Origin: Adiantum capillus-veneris
Taxonomy: Eukaryota > Streptophyta > Polypodiopsida > Polypodiales > Pteridaceae
NCBI GenBank assembly: GCA_014529385.2
Contig: CM043953.1
Coordinates: 112,470,549-112,534,548, forward strand
Direction of reading: 5' to 3'
Length of the DNA: 64,000 nucleotides
Shown here: positions 21,556 to 32,311 of the stretch, piece by piece
Position numbering within the stretch: position 1 is the first letter of the stretch
Layout of the letters: the number at the start of each line of letters is the position of its first letter
The notes under the pieces: generated by a model
Database searches by the model: none
What the model was told of the DNA's origin: nothing
The model's input: the letters and a program-made list of their open reading frames with translations, nothing else
Translations under genes and position numbers: made by a program

Positions 21556-22040
21556 GTGTAATGTACACAACATTTTTTAGTAAAAGTAGCTCATTTACTC
21601 TACAAATATTTAAGGTTTTCATTTTCTTAAGTGATAATGAATTCAAACGGAACGATTGGATCAGAATCGGACTTTGGAACTACTACTTATGGTCCTTATT
21701 CACTTGAAAACAATAGGTTGATAGGAAACTTAAGCCTCAAGAGTGTATCTAGAGATAAAAGTTGACCTTTAAGAAAGAAGAGCAATTTTAGGATAGGAGG
21801 AGTATTTTTAGGAAACAAAGAGGAGGGTGTTAAGTTTAGAGTTCTTGTCTTGGAAGCCAAGCTTCTTTTAAAATTGGAGAATGGAAAACGTGCATCGGAT
21901 TTCGTGTCCATAAAAGAAATTTAATTTAAATAAATAAATAAATATATATATATATAATTTTTTTTAAAAAAAAAGAGCTGCGAACATACACGAACTTATC
22001 TCTCTCTGCTTCTTTCTATTGCTAGCTGGCTTTGATAGCC

Positions 22041-22049
22041 TATATAAAG
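22041..22049 (+). promoter_or_regulatory. TATA box in the 2.1 kb insertion
   Basis: TATATAAAG in CCTATATAAAGACC is followed by a CT-rich, leader-like stretch (22100-22255) of the kind common in plant 5' UTRs. Confidence 0.45.
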
Positions 22050-22256
22050 ACCTCTCTCCCTTCACTTTGAGGACACAGACACACACTCTCAGAAGCGGAA
22101 GCTCTCTTGCCTTGACATCGGAGTTACCTTCTCTCCCTCAAGCTCTTACCTTCAAGCCATCTCCATCTCCATCTCCATCTCCCTCTCTATTATTGTCGTG
22201 TTGCCCTTTGGATTCTTGAGTTCTCTTTCTCTTTCCCTTTTCTCTACCTTGTTACG

Positions 22257-22438
22257 ATAGCCCCGAAGCGAGTGACCCAAAGCTTGAAGGATGATCATGT
22301 CGTTCCACCTCCAAAGAAGGTGGAAACGAAGGTATCGTCTACTCCAATCATAACTGAAGCGGAGGTATCGACTCCGAAAGAAGGTGAAATCACCCAACCT
22401 CAAAAACGAGAGATGATTGAACATGTCGCTAATCCAGT
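22257..22438 (+). pseudogene. Exon-like ORF lacking its start codon
   Basis: Downstream of the TATA box and CT-rich leader a frame reads APKRVTQSLKDDHVVPPPKK and continues, Lys/Thr/Glu-rich, to VANP, then meets GTAAGA, a good splice donor. ATA stands where an ATG would be expected (22257), so the start looks lost by one substitution. No domain is recognised. Chance ORF is the alternative. Confidence 0.3.
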
Positions 22439-22793
22439 AAGACAAATTTATAATACTGTATTTTTATTCATGTTTACCTAGGAAGCTAAGCATAGGGAAC
22501 CCTTTAAACCGTCCTAGAAACGTGATTCTATAACAAGAAACAAGCATATGTTTTCATAGGTTAGTAAAAGAATTGTTTGATAAATTATCATTGTTTGCTA
22601 AATTATTATTGCTTGATAAATTCTTACTGGTTGATAAGTGTATACTCGTTGATATATATAGTTTTTTGATCATGTTTGAAGAATCATTTAAAGAGAATAA
22701 TTGTTGAAAGAATATCTTTTGTTCCTCGTGGGTAGGGAGATGATTCCGCAATTAGTGGAGATTAACCTGAGGTTATCGGCTCTCTTTTGTTCC

Positions 22794-22926
22794 TCGCGGT
22801 TAGCAGGATGCCTTGTAGGTAGCGGGATGCCTGGTGGTTAGCAAGATGCCTCGTGGTTAGCCGGATGCCTCACGGGTAGCGGGATGTCTGGCGGTTAGCA
22901 AGATGCCTCGCGGTTAGCAAGATGGG
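22794..22926 (+). repeat. 19-bp minisatellite, seven units
   Basis: Consensus TCGCGGTTAGCAAGATGCC, seven head-to-tail copies with 1-5 differences each. Related single units (GGTTAGC) continue loosely to about 22980. Confidence 0.85.
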
Positions 22927-23690
22927 AAGGTACAATTCGTGGTTAGCAAATAAATCCTTTTCAAAGGCTCTGATGGTTAGACAGAGAAAGTCCGCATGTA
23001 GCGGCAACATATGTGAAATTGGAAAAGTTGTTTTTGTTGAAATATAGGGTTGTCTTCATTAGGCCTTGTTTGAATTGTTTTGGTATTGTTTGAAGGGCTA
23101 TATAAAAGAATATTTTTTTGGAATTAATAAGGAACTTTGTTTGTATATGTAAAATTATGTGGTAGTAATTAGAAAACACGATAAAAAGTGTGAGTGTGGG
23201 GTGGAAAGTGGGGGTTGGCTCAGGTTGCTAGTCAAGGATGGGTGGTCTCAATTAGTCGAGAAACTCTCCACTCCCTCTTATTAAGAGAAGTGAAATTAGA
23301 GAGTCATTGTATCAAGAGTGGATGCGTCCCAAATCTACGTGCCCTTAAAAGCTATGGATCCAATTAGTCATGTACTTTTCACAAGATTACTAGCTAGTTT
23401 ATATTAAGTCTCATACCATATTTATGGTTAATGGCTGGCAGCCGTGCCTCTTAAATGTGGGGAAAAAGGTGTTGTTTATGGATTTTAAATATGTCAATGG
23501 GATTTTCATCTTTATGGTAGGAAACAACTTTCATTAGAATCCTAAATTTATCGACCTGGCTTGTGGCGTATGACCCTTATAACCACGTAAACAATGGATA
23601 GAGGACTTCCTCTCTTCTATTTCTCATATCTCTACTTTGTGGAAATGGAGTAGGGTGTCATCAACGGAAAAGGAGAGTAAAGGAAGGCCA

Positions 23691-24560
23691 TCTATCAAGT
23701 TGCCCCGATCTTCTTGGGGTTGGGGAGCTCACACTTCTATTGGCACACACCTTCGAAGAACCCCATCTACACCAAGTCTATAGAGCAATCCTCCTATGAT
23801 GGTGAACTTCAAACTCTTAATAATCATAGCTTTCTTCTGATTCTGTGTCCAGTTTTTTGGGAATCCTCGTTTTAAAAGGAACTGATACACATCATATCAT
23901 TTTGGATTTGTATTTTCCTCAGTTGTCCCTTTAAACAACTCTACATCTACTAGATTATCCCTAAAGAATATTTCACAGTAGCCTTCAATACTTCTAGATA
24001 GAAAATCAACACCACAATGGGATTAACCGGGCTTGTGGAATATGTGGAATTCAAACTCCATCAAGAAAATCATCCATCTGATCAATCTTCCTTAGATAAT
24101 AACTTTGTTAATAAAAAATAATAATGTCTGATGATCCACATAGAAATGAAATAGTTTTCCCATTAAATAATGTCAAAACTTGGTGGCACTGAAAACCATT
24201 CCTAAGGCTTCTCTCTCCGTGGTATCCTTGTTCAGCTTGATTGAATTTTTGATTGGAAAAATACACTGGATAATCAGTCCTTCCATCTAGTTGAGCAAGT
24301 ATTGCTTCCATTGCCAGTCCCGAAGCATTGACATGCACATGGAATATATTAACATCCCAGTCCGATTGTCAGAGTACTGGCTTACTGATAATGGCATTCT
24401 TAAGAAATTGAAATCTCTCCTCACATTCAGCACTCCATATGAACTTACTGGTTTTCTTGGTGAGCTCATACAAAGGTAATGCCTTGGAAGCAAACATATG
24501 AACAAATCTTCTATAAAAGTTTACATATCCCAAGAATGGACTTGATTTGGATGTTGTGTG
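23691..24560 (-). pseudogene. Gypsy RNase H and pre-integrase region
   Basis: Reverse-strand fragments: HVNASGLAMEAILAQLDGRTDYPVYFSNQKFN (RNase H, about 24335-24240) and a frameshifted continuation. The pre-integrase peptide TIIGGLLYRLGVDGVLRRCVP at about 23800-23735 then ends at the 2.1 kb insertion. Several stops interrupt it. It continues the RT fragment upstream on the same strand. Confidence 0.75.
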
Positions 24561-25561
24561 GGATGCCTTGGCTTACTGGACACACTGGATTTAATCATTG
24601 GCCATCTCTATGCCATTCCTGGATACTATATGCCCCAATAACCATTCCTTCTAGACCAGGAAAACAGATTTGAATGGATTCAAATAGATCCCCTTCTCCT
24701 TACACCGTTGGAAAACCATTCCTAAAAATAGTAGATGCTTCTCCTCGATTTAGAAAACAGTGAAATCATCCATAAATATAGCTAAAATCGGTGCAATAGT
24801 TCACTGAATATCTCCATCATGCAACGTTGGAATGTTGTTGGAGCATTGCAAAGATCAAATGGCATGACTAAATACATGAATGCACCCCATTCAATAATAA
24901 AAGTGGTTTTACTCCGATCTTCAAGAGAAATATTTAATTGATTATAACCCAGAGCCATCCATAAAACTATACATATCATGGCCTGTAACCTCATCAAGAA
25001 GCATATCCGTAAACGGTAATGAAAAAGGGCATTTGATGGTTTGAGAATTCAACTTTAGATAATCCACACAGACTCTGAGCTTTCCATTCTTCTTTGGTAC
25101 TACCACAGTAGGGAATAGCCAGTCACTATTGGCAACTTCTGTGATGAATACAACCTTCAAAAGGTTATCAATTTACTCTTTGACCTTCTTAGCATAGTTT
25201 GGATTCATTCTGTACCTTTGCAGATGCACTGGTCTAGAATCTAGCTTAGAGGTATTTTGTGTTGGCAAATCTTTGGATCTACACCTTTTAAATCAGTATG
25301 TTCCCATGCGACCACGTCTTTGTATTTCTGGAACATAAGTTGGGCTTTTTCTTTCATTTCTGGGTTCATATGCTTATTTACTTTGATCAATCGAGGACTT
25401 TCTTCAGAACCCAGATTCCATTCTTTAATTTCTTGATCATTTGGAAGCAACCAATTTGGCCCACCTCCCTTCCTTTTGGTTGACTCATCAGCATAATCCC
25501 AGGATGGACCTGTTAGTTTTGGACTTCCATTCTGAACTCCAGTAACTTCTTTAGAGTGCAC
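24561..25561 (-). pseudogene. Gypsy reverse transcriptase, multiply broken
   Basis: Fragments in order: YKDVVAWEHTDLKGVDP (25300), FITEVANSDWLFPTVVVPKKNGKLRVCVDYLKLN split over frames (25150-25060), MYSFMDG, LNISLEDRSKTTFIIEWGAF, FDLCNAPTTFQR (24830) and the catalytic FMDDF (about 24775), then GHIVSRNG (about 24640). At least four frame changes or stops are present, so this copy is dead. Confidence 0.8.
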
Positions 25562-26870
25562 CTCTTCAGTGGGTGCTGGTATACTAGAATCTAAGCATTC
25601 TTCTTTGAAGTCAGTTAGCTTTTTTGGCCATCCAGCTAACTGAGCTAGCCTTTTTCCAGGATTTAGTTTAGTGAACTGATTTGGAGATTGCTTCCTCTGC
25701 TTTTAAGCTTGATCCTTGTCAAATAATACCGCATTTAAGTCTATCTCAACCAATGGAAAAATATTCATTACTGCCATCATCCTCTCAATCTTCTTAACCC
25801 CATACTTCTGGCAAAGCTCTTCTGGTTGCAGTGCCTTCTTCCAGCTTCTGGTGTTATTTGTTTAGATCTAAATTCTCCTACTAGTGCCCTATATTGTCAA
25901 AGTATGATTGGCATAATCATGAACACCCTGCGCCGTTCGCAGCCATGGGCATCCCAGTAGCATCTCATATTTTCCTTGAACATCGAGTACTAGAAAGTTG
26001 GTTTTGAATTTTTATTTCCCCACTCTTATTTGCATATTCTTGATCATAGGAGTTGCCTGAATAACTCTATGATCGGCCATTTGAATCTTAAATTGTGCTA
26101 GTTTCATTAAATCTGTGATATCCAGTCTTTTGCTGAAGATGTGTCCCCAGGATATTCACACATGGTCCTCCATCCAGTATAACAACGGATAGAGGATCCA
26201 ATTGTTTCTTGACTTTGTAGTCTACCTGGATTGCCGGCACTTCATCATCTCTGACAGGTGCCAAGTAAATTGCTTTGGCATTGGCTTCAACCTTTCTTCA
26301 TTGTTTGATGAATTTTGCCGCTTCAAGCGAAGTCCATGATGTCTTCTAATTCAATTTTTAGTTTCTGGATTCTTTCATAGATTTTGACATGAATCTCTTC
26401 TCTCTCTTGATTAGAGTTATTATAAGAACTCGAGGAATGAAGACAATCTTCATAGTGCCAATCCTCTATTCTGGTGTCTGCTTTGTCCAATTCATTATTT
26501 CTTAGTACAAGCAAACCTGGTTTGGCGTTCCCTAGATCTTCTACCAGTACTTGGTCTGCAGCAAGCATAGTCTCAAAGATTCTAGATCCTTACTCATGTG
26601 CTTGTCTTTTCTCAGAAGACTAGGTTGGTATCTTCTGAATGACTCGAGCATCAGAACTCTCATGCTGCTCTTGTTGCTTCTTAGCTACCAGTTCTCTCTG
26701 CTCTTTCCATTCATTGACTACCTTCTCCTTGCCGTTTGTCTTCTAGACCTCACTCTATTGAGTCCATTGCTAGTTTCAGGACTGACTAGTTTTAGAGGTT
26801 CTTCTAGGATTTCTTCAACGACTCTCCCTTTACTGCATGTGACTGTCCGTATTGGAACTAGTTTTAGAGA
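25562..26870 (-). pseudogene. Gypsy protease region
   Basis: Degenerate. The best landmark is VILDGGPCVNILGTH on the reverse strand at about 26190-26150, the DGG-type active-site block common in plant gypsy elements of the OTA group. Around it lie a Glu/Asp-rich linker (26323-26568) and many stops. Reading frames change repeatedly. Confidence 0.6.
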
Positions 26871-27901
26871 TTTTGTCTCAATAGCCGCAGCATTTGGTGC
26901 TTCTGGACACTGAGCCACAAAGTGCCCATATTTTCCACAAGTATAGTAGTTAAGGCTTCAATTTTGAAAACTACCATGACCTTGGCCTCGGCTAGTACCC
27001 CCTTGGGATCTGTCGCGGCCAGTACCAGTGCCATTGGTTTCTGATTTTTTCTCTTGAGGTACATTGGTCATCTCTACCTTAGATGGTTCAGCATTGGTAA
27101 ATGCCAACAGAGAGAGATCCTTTTCCTTCTTAAAGTGATGAATTTGAATGCCATAGTTGTTCCATAAATAGCCATACGCTTTGTAGTAGGTACACTGTGG
27201 ACATTCATTGGAAACATGATCTTTAGATTTGCACTTGGAGCACCAAGTTTCCATTCTCCTAGCTGGTTGTCTAGTATGGCTGATTTTAGCAATTTGCCTG
27301 GCCATTTCATCAAGCTTCCTAGACCAAGACCCTTTCTTAGCCTTGTCCTTGCTCTTTTCATTGGAGCTGCTGCCAGAGCTGTTAGAGGGCTCACTAGAAT
27401 TGGAATTCTCAATGGAAGAAATGCTATTGCTAGATCTCTGCTTCTTGTGCCTTCTCTCCTTCTTAGCTTGCTGTTCAAGCTTCAGAGCTCTCTACACCAA
27501 GTCATTAAACCTATTTGTTGGTGCAGGTACCTCTTTTCTCTCTCAGCTTCTTGCTACGGAACCCATTCAAAAAACATGCGAGTAGCCTTTTTCTTTAGGG
27601 TGGCTCCTGCAACTGCCTGGCTAACTCCTTGATCTTTTCAACATAACTTCTCACATACAATTTCCCTTATCTAATCTTGTCCAGCTCACAGAGGATGTAT
27701 TCATTACCTTTGTTGTCTGAATACTCAAGTCTGAAAGCCTTGAGCAGTTTATTGTATGACCTGAGATGGCAAGCTGGGTAATGGTAATACCATTTCCTTG
27801 CCGCATCCTTCAGTGTCTGAGGAAAATATTTTCCCCAGTCATGTTCATCAATATTCTTCAACTCAACATACTACTCAAAAACTTGAATGTGAACATCACG
27901 G
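26871..27901 (-). pseudogene. Gypsy gag, N-terminus removed by insertion
   Basis: The capsid block RDVHIQVFE-stop-YVELKNIDEHDWGKYFP ... DAARKWYYHYPACHL begins at 27901. A Ser/Lys-rich linker and a zinc knuckle CSKCKSKDHVSNEC (C-x2-C-x4-H-x4-C, about 27245-27200) follow. A second knuckle, YYTCGKYGHFVAQC at about 26940, has its first Cys replaced by Tyr. Stops and frameshifts are scattered. The gag N-terminus is cut exactly at the LTR of the 27.9-36.1 kb element. Confidence 0.8.
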
Positions 27902-29824
27902 TGTCGAGAAATTTGCAGTTTTGCCAGGAAAGCACCGGGCTTATGGCTGTGAGAGTTTGTGAGAGAACTCAACAAACACTATATGAAGGAGTTAAACCAT
28001 AGGTGCCATGAAGACTAGGGTTTGGAAAGAAGTACAATCAAAGAAGCCCACCCATTCTCTCTTGCACTCACACGCACAAAGAAAGAACACAAAAGATAAT
28101 TTAAAAATAACACAAAGATGAAAACATCAAGGCTATGGTCCTATCGTATCATGGGTAATATGAAAGGGTTAATAGATGAGTTAATGGCATTCAATCTTGG
28201 CTGACCAACTATGCTACGAATTGTTCTTTGGAATTATAGTTTTGTGCTTATCATAATATATATATTTTGTCTAGTGATTGGGATTAATTGTGTATACAAA
28301 TCCTCTTGGTTCATAGCAAGATAACTACGCTTACGTCAAAAGAAAAGTTATAGTCTATGAGAGGTAGTATGATGGGATCCTATGATAGAAGTATTTCATT
28401 GAACCTTTCTACGCCAAAGAGAAACACTATACGTTGTTGAAAGTGTATTTTACGGCTAATCCATACGTTAATTCTAATAGATCGTAAAGAGTGAAAGTGA
28501 TAGAAATTATCATCATGTGGGTTATTCATCTAGGATAGTATGTGAGAAATGTAGATATGTGAGAAGAGAAGGGAAGAGAAGAGAAGAGAGTTTCCCTTCC
28601 AAGCCCTATTCTTGCCGTAGGCAATAAGGATACTACGGGGAGAGATGTACCTGTAGCAAGGAGAACCTAAAATTTGTAGAGAGGATGAATTAATAAGAGT
28701 GAGAGAGATAGATTTGGTTAAGGAGATGAGATTAGATATATATATATGTTGGATTAGAGATGAAAAAGAAAACAACAAGAAATCAAGAAAACATCAATGT
28801 AGAACACATCTTACTTGACAAACCCTTCGACACCATTATTGATGGAGAGGAAGAAGAGGGGAGAATCCAAGGTTGATTGATACGCCAAGTCCAAGACCTT
28901 CTTTGATTAGAGTCGATCTTCCAAGGATAGCGTACAAGAATGGCTAGTCTTCCTCCAGGAGAAAGTGTAGTCTTGGGCTTATGTTAATGGCTAAGTACAA
29001 TTAGGCATTACTACTCACTCCCTCAAGAATTCCTCCCAAGGGTTTACACAAGAAGAGAGGAGTTAGTGTGAACAGGAATTGGAAAAGTTGGAAATGAGCT
29101 GTCCCTGCATGATGTGGGCAGACTGGGGTCCAGTATTTTAATCATATCTCCTCAATTGTGGCTACAAATTTAGCTCATTAGCTACGATTTTCATTTTAAA
29201 ATCATTTTCCAATTAGGATTGGAACCTTGTGTAAAAAAATCATCAAAATAAGGTCCATTTCTGGCAGCAAAAGTCTTCCTGTGGTCCCCTTAGCATAGAC
29301 TTTCATTTGATTCCAAAGGACACCTTATGCCATATGAAAGCACGACATTGCTCCTTGACAAAGTTTTGTAATCATTCTTGCAATAATGCATTAAAATAAG
29401 TGTATCTTTGAAATCATGCCACCTAGTGTCCCACTAGGATTTGATTCCCTCCTAGTAGCTATTTAAAAAGAAATATAAGAAAAATATGAAAAATACATAG
29501 AATATATATATATATTGGAGTTTACCCTAGATATAGGATCTAGCTAGGGTGTGAGATGATAATGAGATACTAGAAATAAAGAATCAATTCTTTTTGCCCC
29601 AAGTTAAAGAGGCGGAGCTATTGATGCTTTTCCCATAGTATTTTATGATGGTGGTAAAGTAAGCATAGGTTACCCTTGAGAAAAATAATAGGATGAGATA
29701 GAAGGCTTATTATTATACTTAAATATGCATATGTACATTATAGGAAAGATAATTATGTATCTAAAAAATTACAAGATAGATCTTGTAGCATGCGTTCCCA
29801 CTATGTACGTGTCACAGCACGACA
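27902..29824 (-). repeat. 3' LTR of the integrase-less gypsy
   Basis: It matches 34195-36131 over most of its length. On the reverse strand it starts TGTCGTGCTGTGACACG after the purine tract and ends TTTCTCGACA. Compared with the 5' LTR it lacks a ~130 bp segment that holds the TATA box (near 29030), but keeps a ~130 bp block (27985-28135) that the 5' LTR has lost. Confidence 0.9.
28090..28529 (-). pseudogene. Decayed copy of the paired LTR ORFs
   Basis: Same arrangement as at 46432-46865. ORF1 runs 28529-28311 with one in-frame TAG before DPIILPLIDY. ORF2 starts at 28314 in the ATGA overlap and has a TAA (in KL-stop-FQRTIRS) and a TAG near its end (MIR-stop-DHSLDVFIFVLF). Only these point stops separate it from the intact copies. 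Confidence 0.7.
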
Positions 29825-31280
29825 TCCACCCCCTCTAAACTTGCACATCCTCCGGTATGTGCCACATTATTTATTTGTAAGATCAACCCTCTTGTACATC
29901 TTCCTGGCGTTGAGCAGCTTGTAATCATCCCAAGAAGTGGTAGAAAATCTGTTTCTACAACCACACATGCACCAATTAAGTATTCTTTCTCACTTTTCAA
30001 GGCTGTAACCATACCACATAACTCTCTCTTTATCTGTGGATAGTTTCTTTGGTGAGCACTTAGTACCTTTGCTCCAAATCTTACCACATACCTGTGTCCT
30101 TCTTTGTCATCTTGCCCTATTGCCCATCCAATCCCTGTAGGACTAGTGTCTACTGTCACAATTACTAGCCTTTGACACTCGTAGTCTACCTTTCTCAAAG
30201 TTGTTGCTGGCTGGAGCAACTCCTTTAGCTTTTTCATGGACTTTATATGTGCTTCTGTCCATTTAAACTTTTGATTCTTTCTAAGCAACTGATAAAGAGG
30301 ATCAGCTACATCTGTATAATGTGGAATCCAAATAACATAGAAGACACATGCTCCAAGAAACCTTCTAACCTCAGTGATGCTAGTGCATGTTTCTTTCATT
30401 CTTTGGATGGCATCTACCTTTTTTGGACAAGGTTTCCTACCATATGGCCCGCACATGTGCCCCACAATGAGCACTTCATTGACACCAAACATAGACTTTT
30501 TCCCTGACAATGTAAGATTCACTTCTTCCAACATGGATAAAATTTTATCACAATCATTTATGTGATCTACCACAAACCTGCAACATCCCTTAAGATCCAA
30601 AGCTTCATTTTTGTCACTTTATTCACATCCTTTGATAGGCAAATCATCAATGAAAGGCATTGTGATTTGAGGAATAAAGTCACGTAATACCTTATTCATC
30701 CCATTCATCATATGTGCAATCGAGTTGGTTGCTCCCTGTGGCAAGGTACACATCCTTACCAACCCAAAGGTGTCCTCATGGTTGTCAAGTCTCTTCTTTT
30801 GATTGCAAGCTGAAATTGATCATACCCTCAGTAGAGATCCCCCATTGAGTAGATTGCCCTCCCTGCAAACGCCTCTGCAAACTCATCCACAATTGGACAT
30901 GTACCTACATTTCTAATTGTCACATTGTTTACTGGTTGCATATCTTGGATGAAGCGTAGAAAACCATTCTTCTTTGGAACTGTGAACCACCTATTTGAGT
31001 ATGGAGCACAAGAAGGCTCCAAGATTCCCATTTTGATTTTCTCATTCAATAGCTCTACTAACTTTGGCAAATGAGCCTTTGGAACCGGAATAGGCCGCAG
31101 ATTCCAAGGCACATGAGGTATTGTGAAAATTACCATAGGACCTACAATAGAAGGATCAACACATCCTATCTCATGTGGCTCAAATGCAAAAGCCTTACCA
31201 TGCTTTGAAAGCATTTCTTTGAATCACTTTGTCTCCTCCTGTGTTAGAAACTCCTCGCAGCCAATCTGCAACTCTTGAAA
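29812..31280 (-). pseudogene. Reverse transcriptase and RNase H of the integrase-less gypsy
   Basis: RT begins HGKAFAFEPHEIGCVDPSIVG, then PYSNRWFTVPKKNGFLRFIQ (about 31015-30955) and AGRAIYSMGDLY, where a stop falls (30828). The middle is frameshifted, with PQGATNS and the catalytic FIDDLPIKG near 30630. From 30600 a 262-codon open frame covers the RT end (VGHMCGPYGRKPCPKKVDAI, RRFLGACVFYVIWIPHY) and RNase H (VTVDTSPTGIGWAIGQD, KRELCGMVTALK, VVETDFLPLLGM). The frame then jumps to a short tail, crosses the purine tract and ends at a TGA 10-12 bases into the 3' LTR. The rest of RNase H and all of integrase are missing, presumably by deletion. Confidence 0.85.
29825..29836 (-). promoter_or_regulatory. 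Polypurine tract
   Basis: Reverse strand AGAGGGGGTGGA ends at the TGTCGTGC start of the 3' LTR. It lies inside the pol reading frame. Confidence 0.75.
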
Positions 31281-32300
31281 AGACTCCTTTGTGAAGGTAT
31301 GCCCGATCTTTTTAGGATTCCTCAAACTTGGTTGTAAAGAAGCCTACTCAATCTTTTCCCTCTTGTTGGGTGGTAAGGGTGAAGCTACTGGTTTCACCTT
31401 CTTTGCTACACTCTTCTATTTATTTTCAACATGGACTTCTGGGCCATCAGTTTGGCTGTCTTTAAAGGCTTCTATTACTTTATACATTTCCATAGAGCAA
31501 ACTTCCACAACTTCATTTTCAAGATGCAAACTAGACCTCATTATAGCATCAAGCTCACCCATAGTATCTACAAAAGAAGCTTGTTCACACAAACCCAAAA
31601 CATTTTCACTAGGATTTGGCAACCCACTCTTTTTCATGCCTATTTGTACATTATGCACATATTGCCTCTCACATCTCTTCAAATCTTCAAGTTTTGTAAA
31701 ACATACTGATCCATTCCTTGTTACCAAGGAGATCATTGAGAAAGTTTCACCTATTTTTGGATCAAGCGAGACCCTTTTTTTTTCTGTACCACTGCAATCC
31801 CGCTTTACAATGGTACTGGGTCAAAACCCATCATTTCTCTATGATCATGAAACTCTTTGTTTACCTTTGCTAGAGGATGTTCTCTGAGGTTGTCACGGTT
31901 TCTTTCATGGTTTACACAAACTGTGAGAAATCGGACAGCTCGTTTACCATCTTTGCTACGTATCCTAACATATGCTGAACCATCATCCATTACCTTTGTC
32001 TCCATTCGAACTCCCACAATGTAGGGTTGTCTAAGGATGAGATGATATGAAGATGTATCCTGTACAAAGAAGTTTTGGTCAATCTTTACATCACCTATTG
32101 TCACCTGCGCACCTGGACATGCTACATACAATTTACCGGATGAATTGTTTGCCACTTTTACCATCCAGCTATGATCTGTGTCTATCGGCCATTTGCACTT
32201 GTTGTAGAGACTCTTTGACATTATGTTTATTTCTGAACCATGGTCAATCAAGGCAACAAATGGCTCTTCAAGATCACCTACCTTGACCAAAGTTTCTGTA
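31281..32300 (-). pseudogene. Protease and linker of the integrase-less gypsy
   Basis: The 161-codon open stretch 32290-31805 is a retropepsin: VKVGDLEEPFVALIDHGSEINIMS (active site D-H-G-S where DSG or DTG is usual), VKVANNSSGKLYVACPGAQVTIGDV, then LILRQPYI (ILGxP position) and a basic C-terminal part. Replacement of the active-site Ser/Thr by His would be expected to kill catalysis. A linker with stops (31800-31281) joins it to RT, including ERQYVHNVQIGMKKSGLP. The protease would process the gag-pol precursor in the particle. Confidence 0.75.
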
Positions 32301-32311
32301 GTAGCCTTTCC

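Larger units (their letters stand above)
21556..23690 (+). mobile_element. 2.1 kb insertion of unknown type within gypsy pol
   Basis: It interrupts the gypsy between the pre-integrase peptide (VLRRCVP, about 23735) and the integrase zinc domain (21540). It starts near TGTACACAACATTTT. No transposase, RT or clear terminal repeats are visible, and I could not define a target duplication. Inside are an AT-rich stretch (21930-21970), a promoter-like segment, an exon-like ORF and a 19-bp minisatellite. A large solo LTR is one possibility; a captured promoter and first exon of a host gene is another. Confidence 0.4.

Noticed and set aside
31291..31887. 198-codon forward ORF
   Set aside because: It is the antisense shadow of the protease-RT linker of a reverse-strand gypsy.
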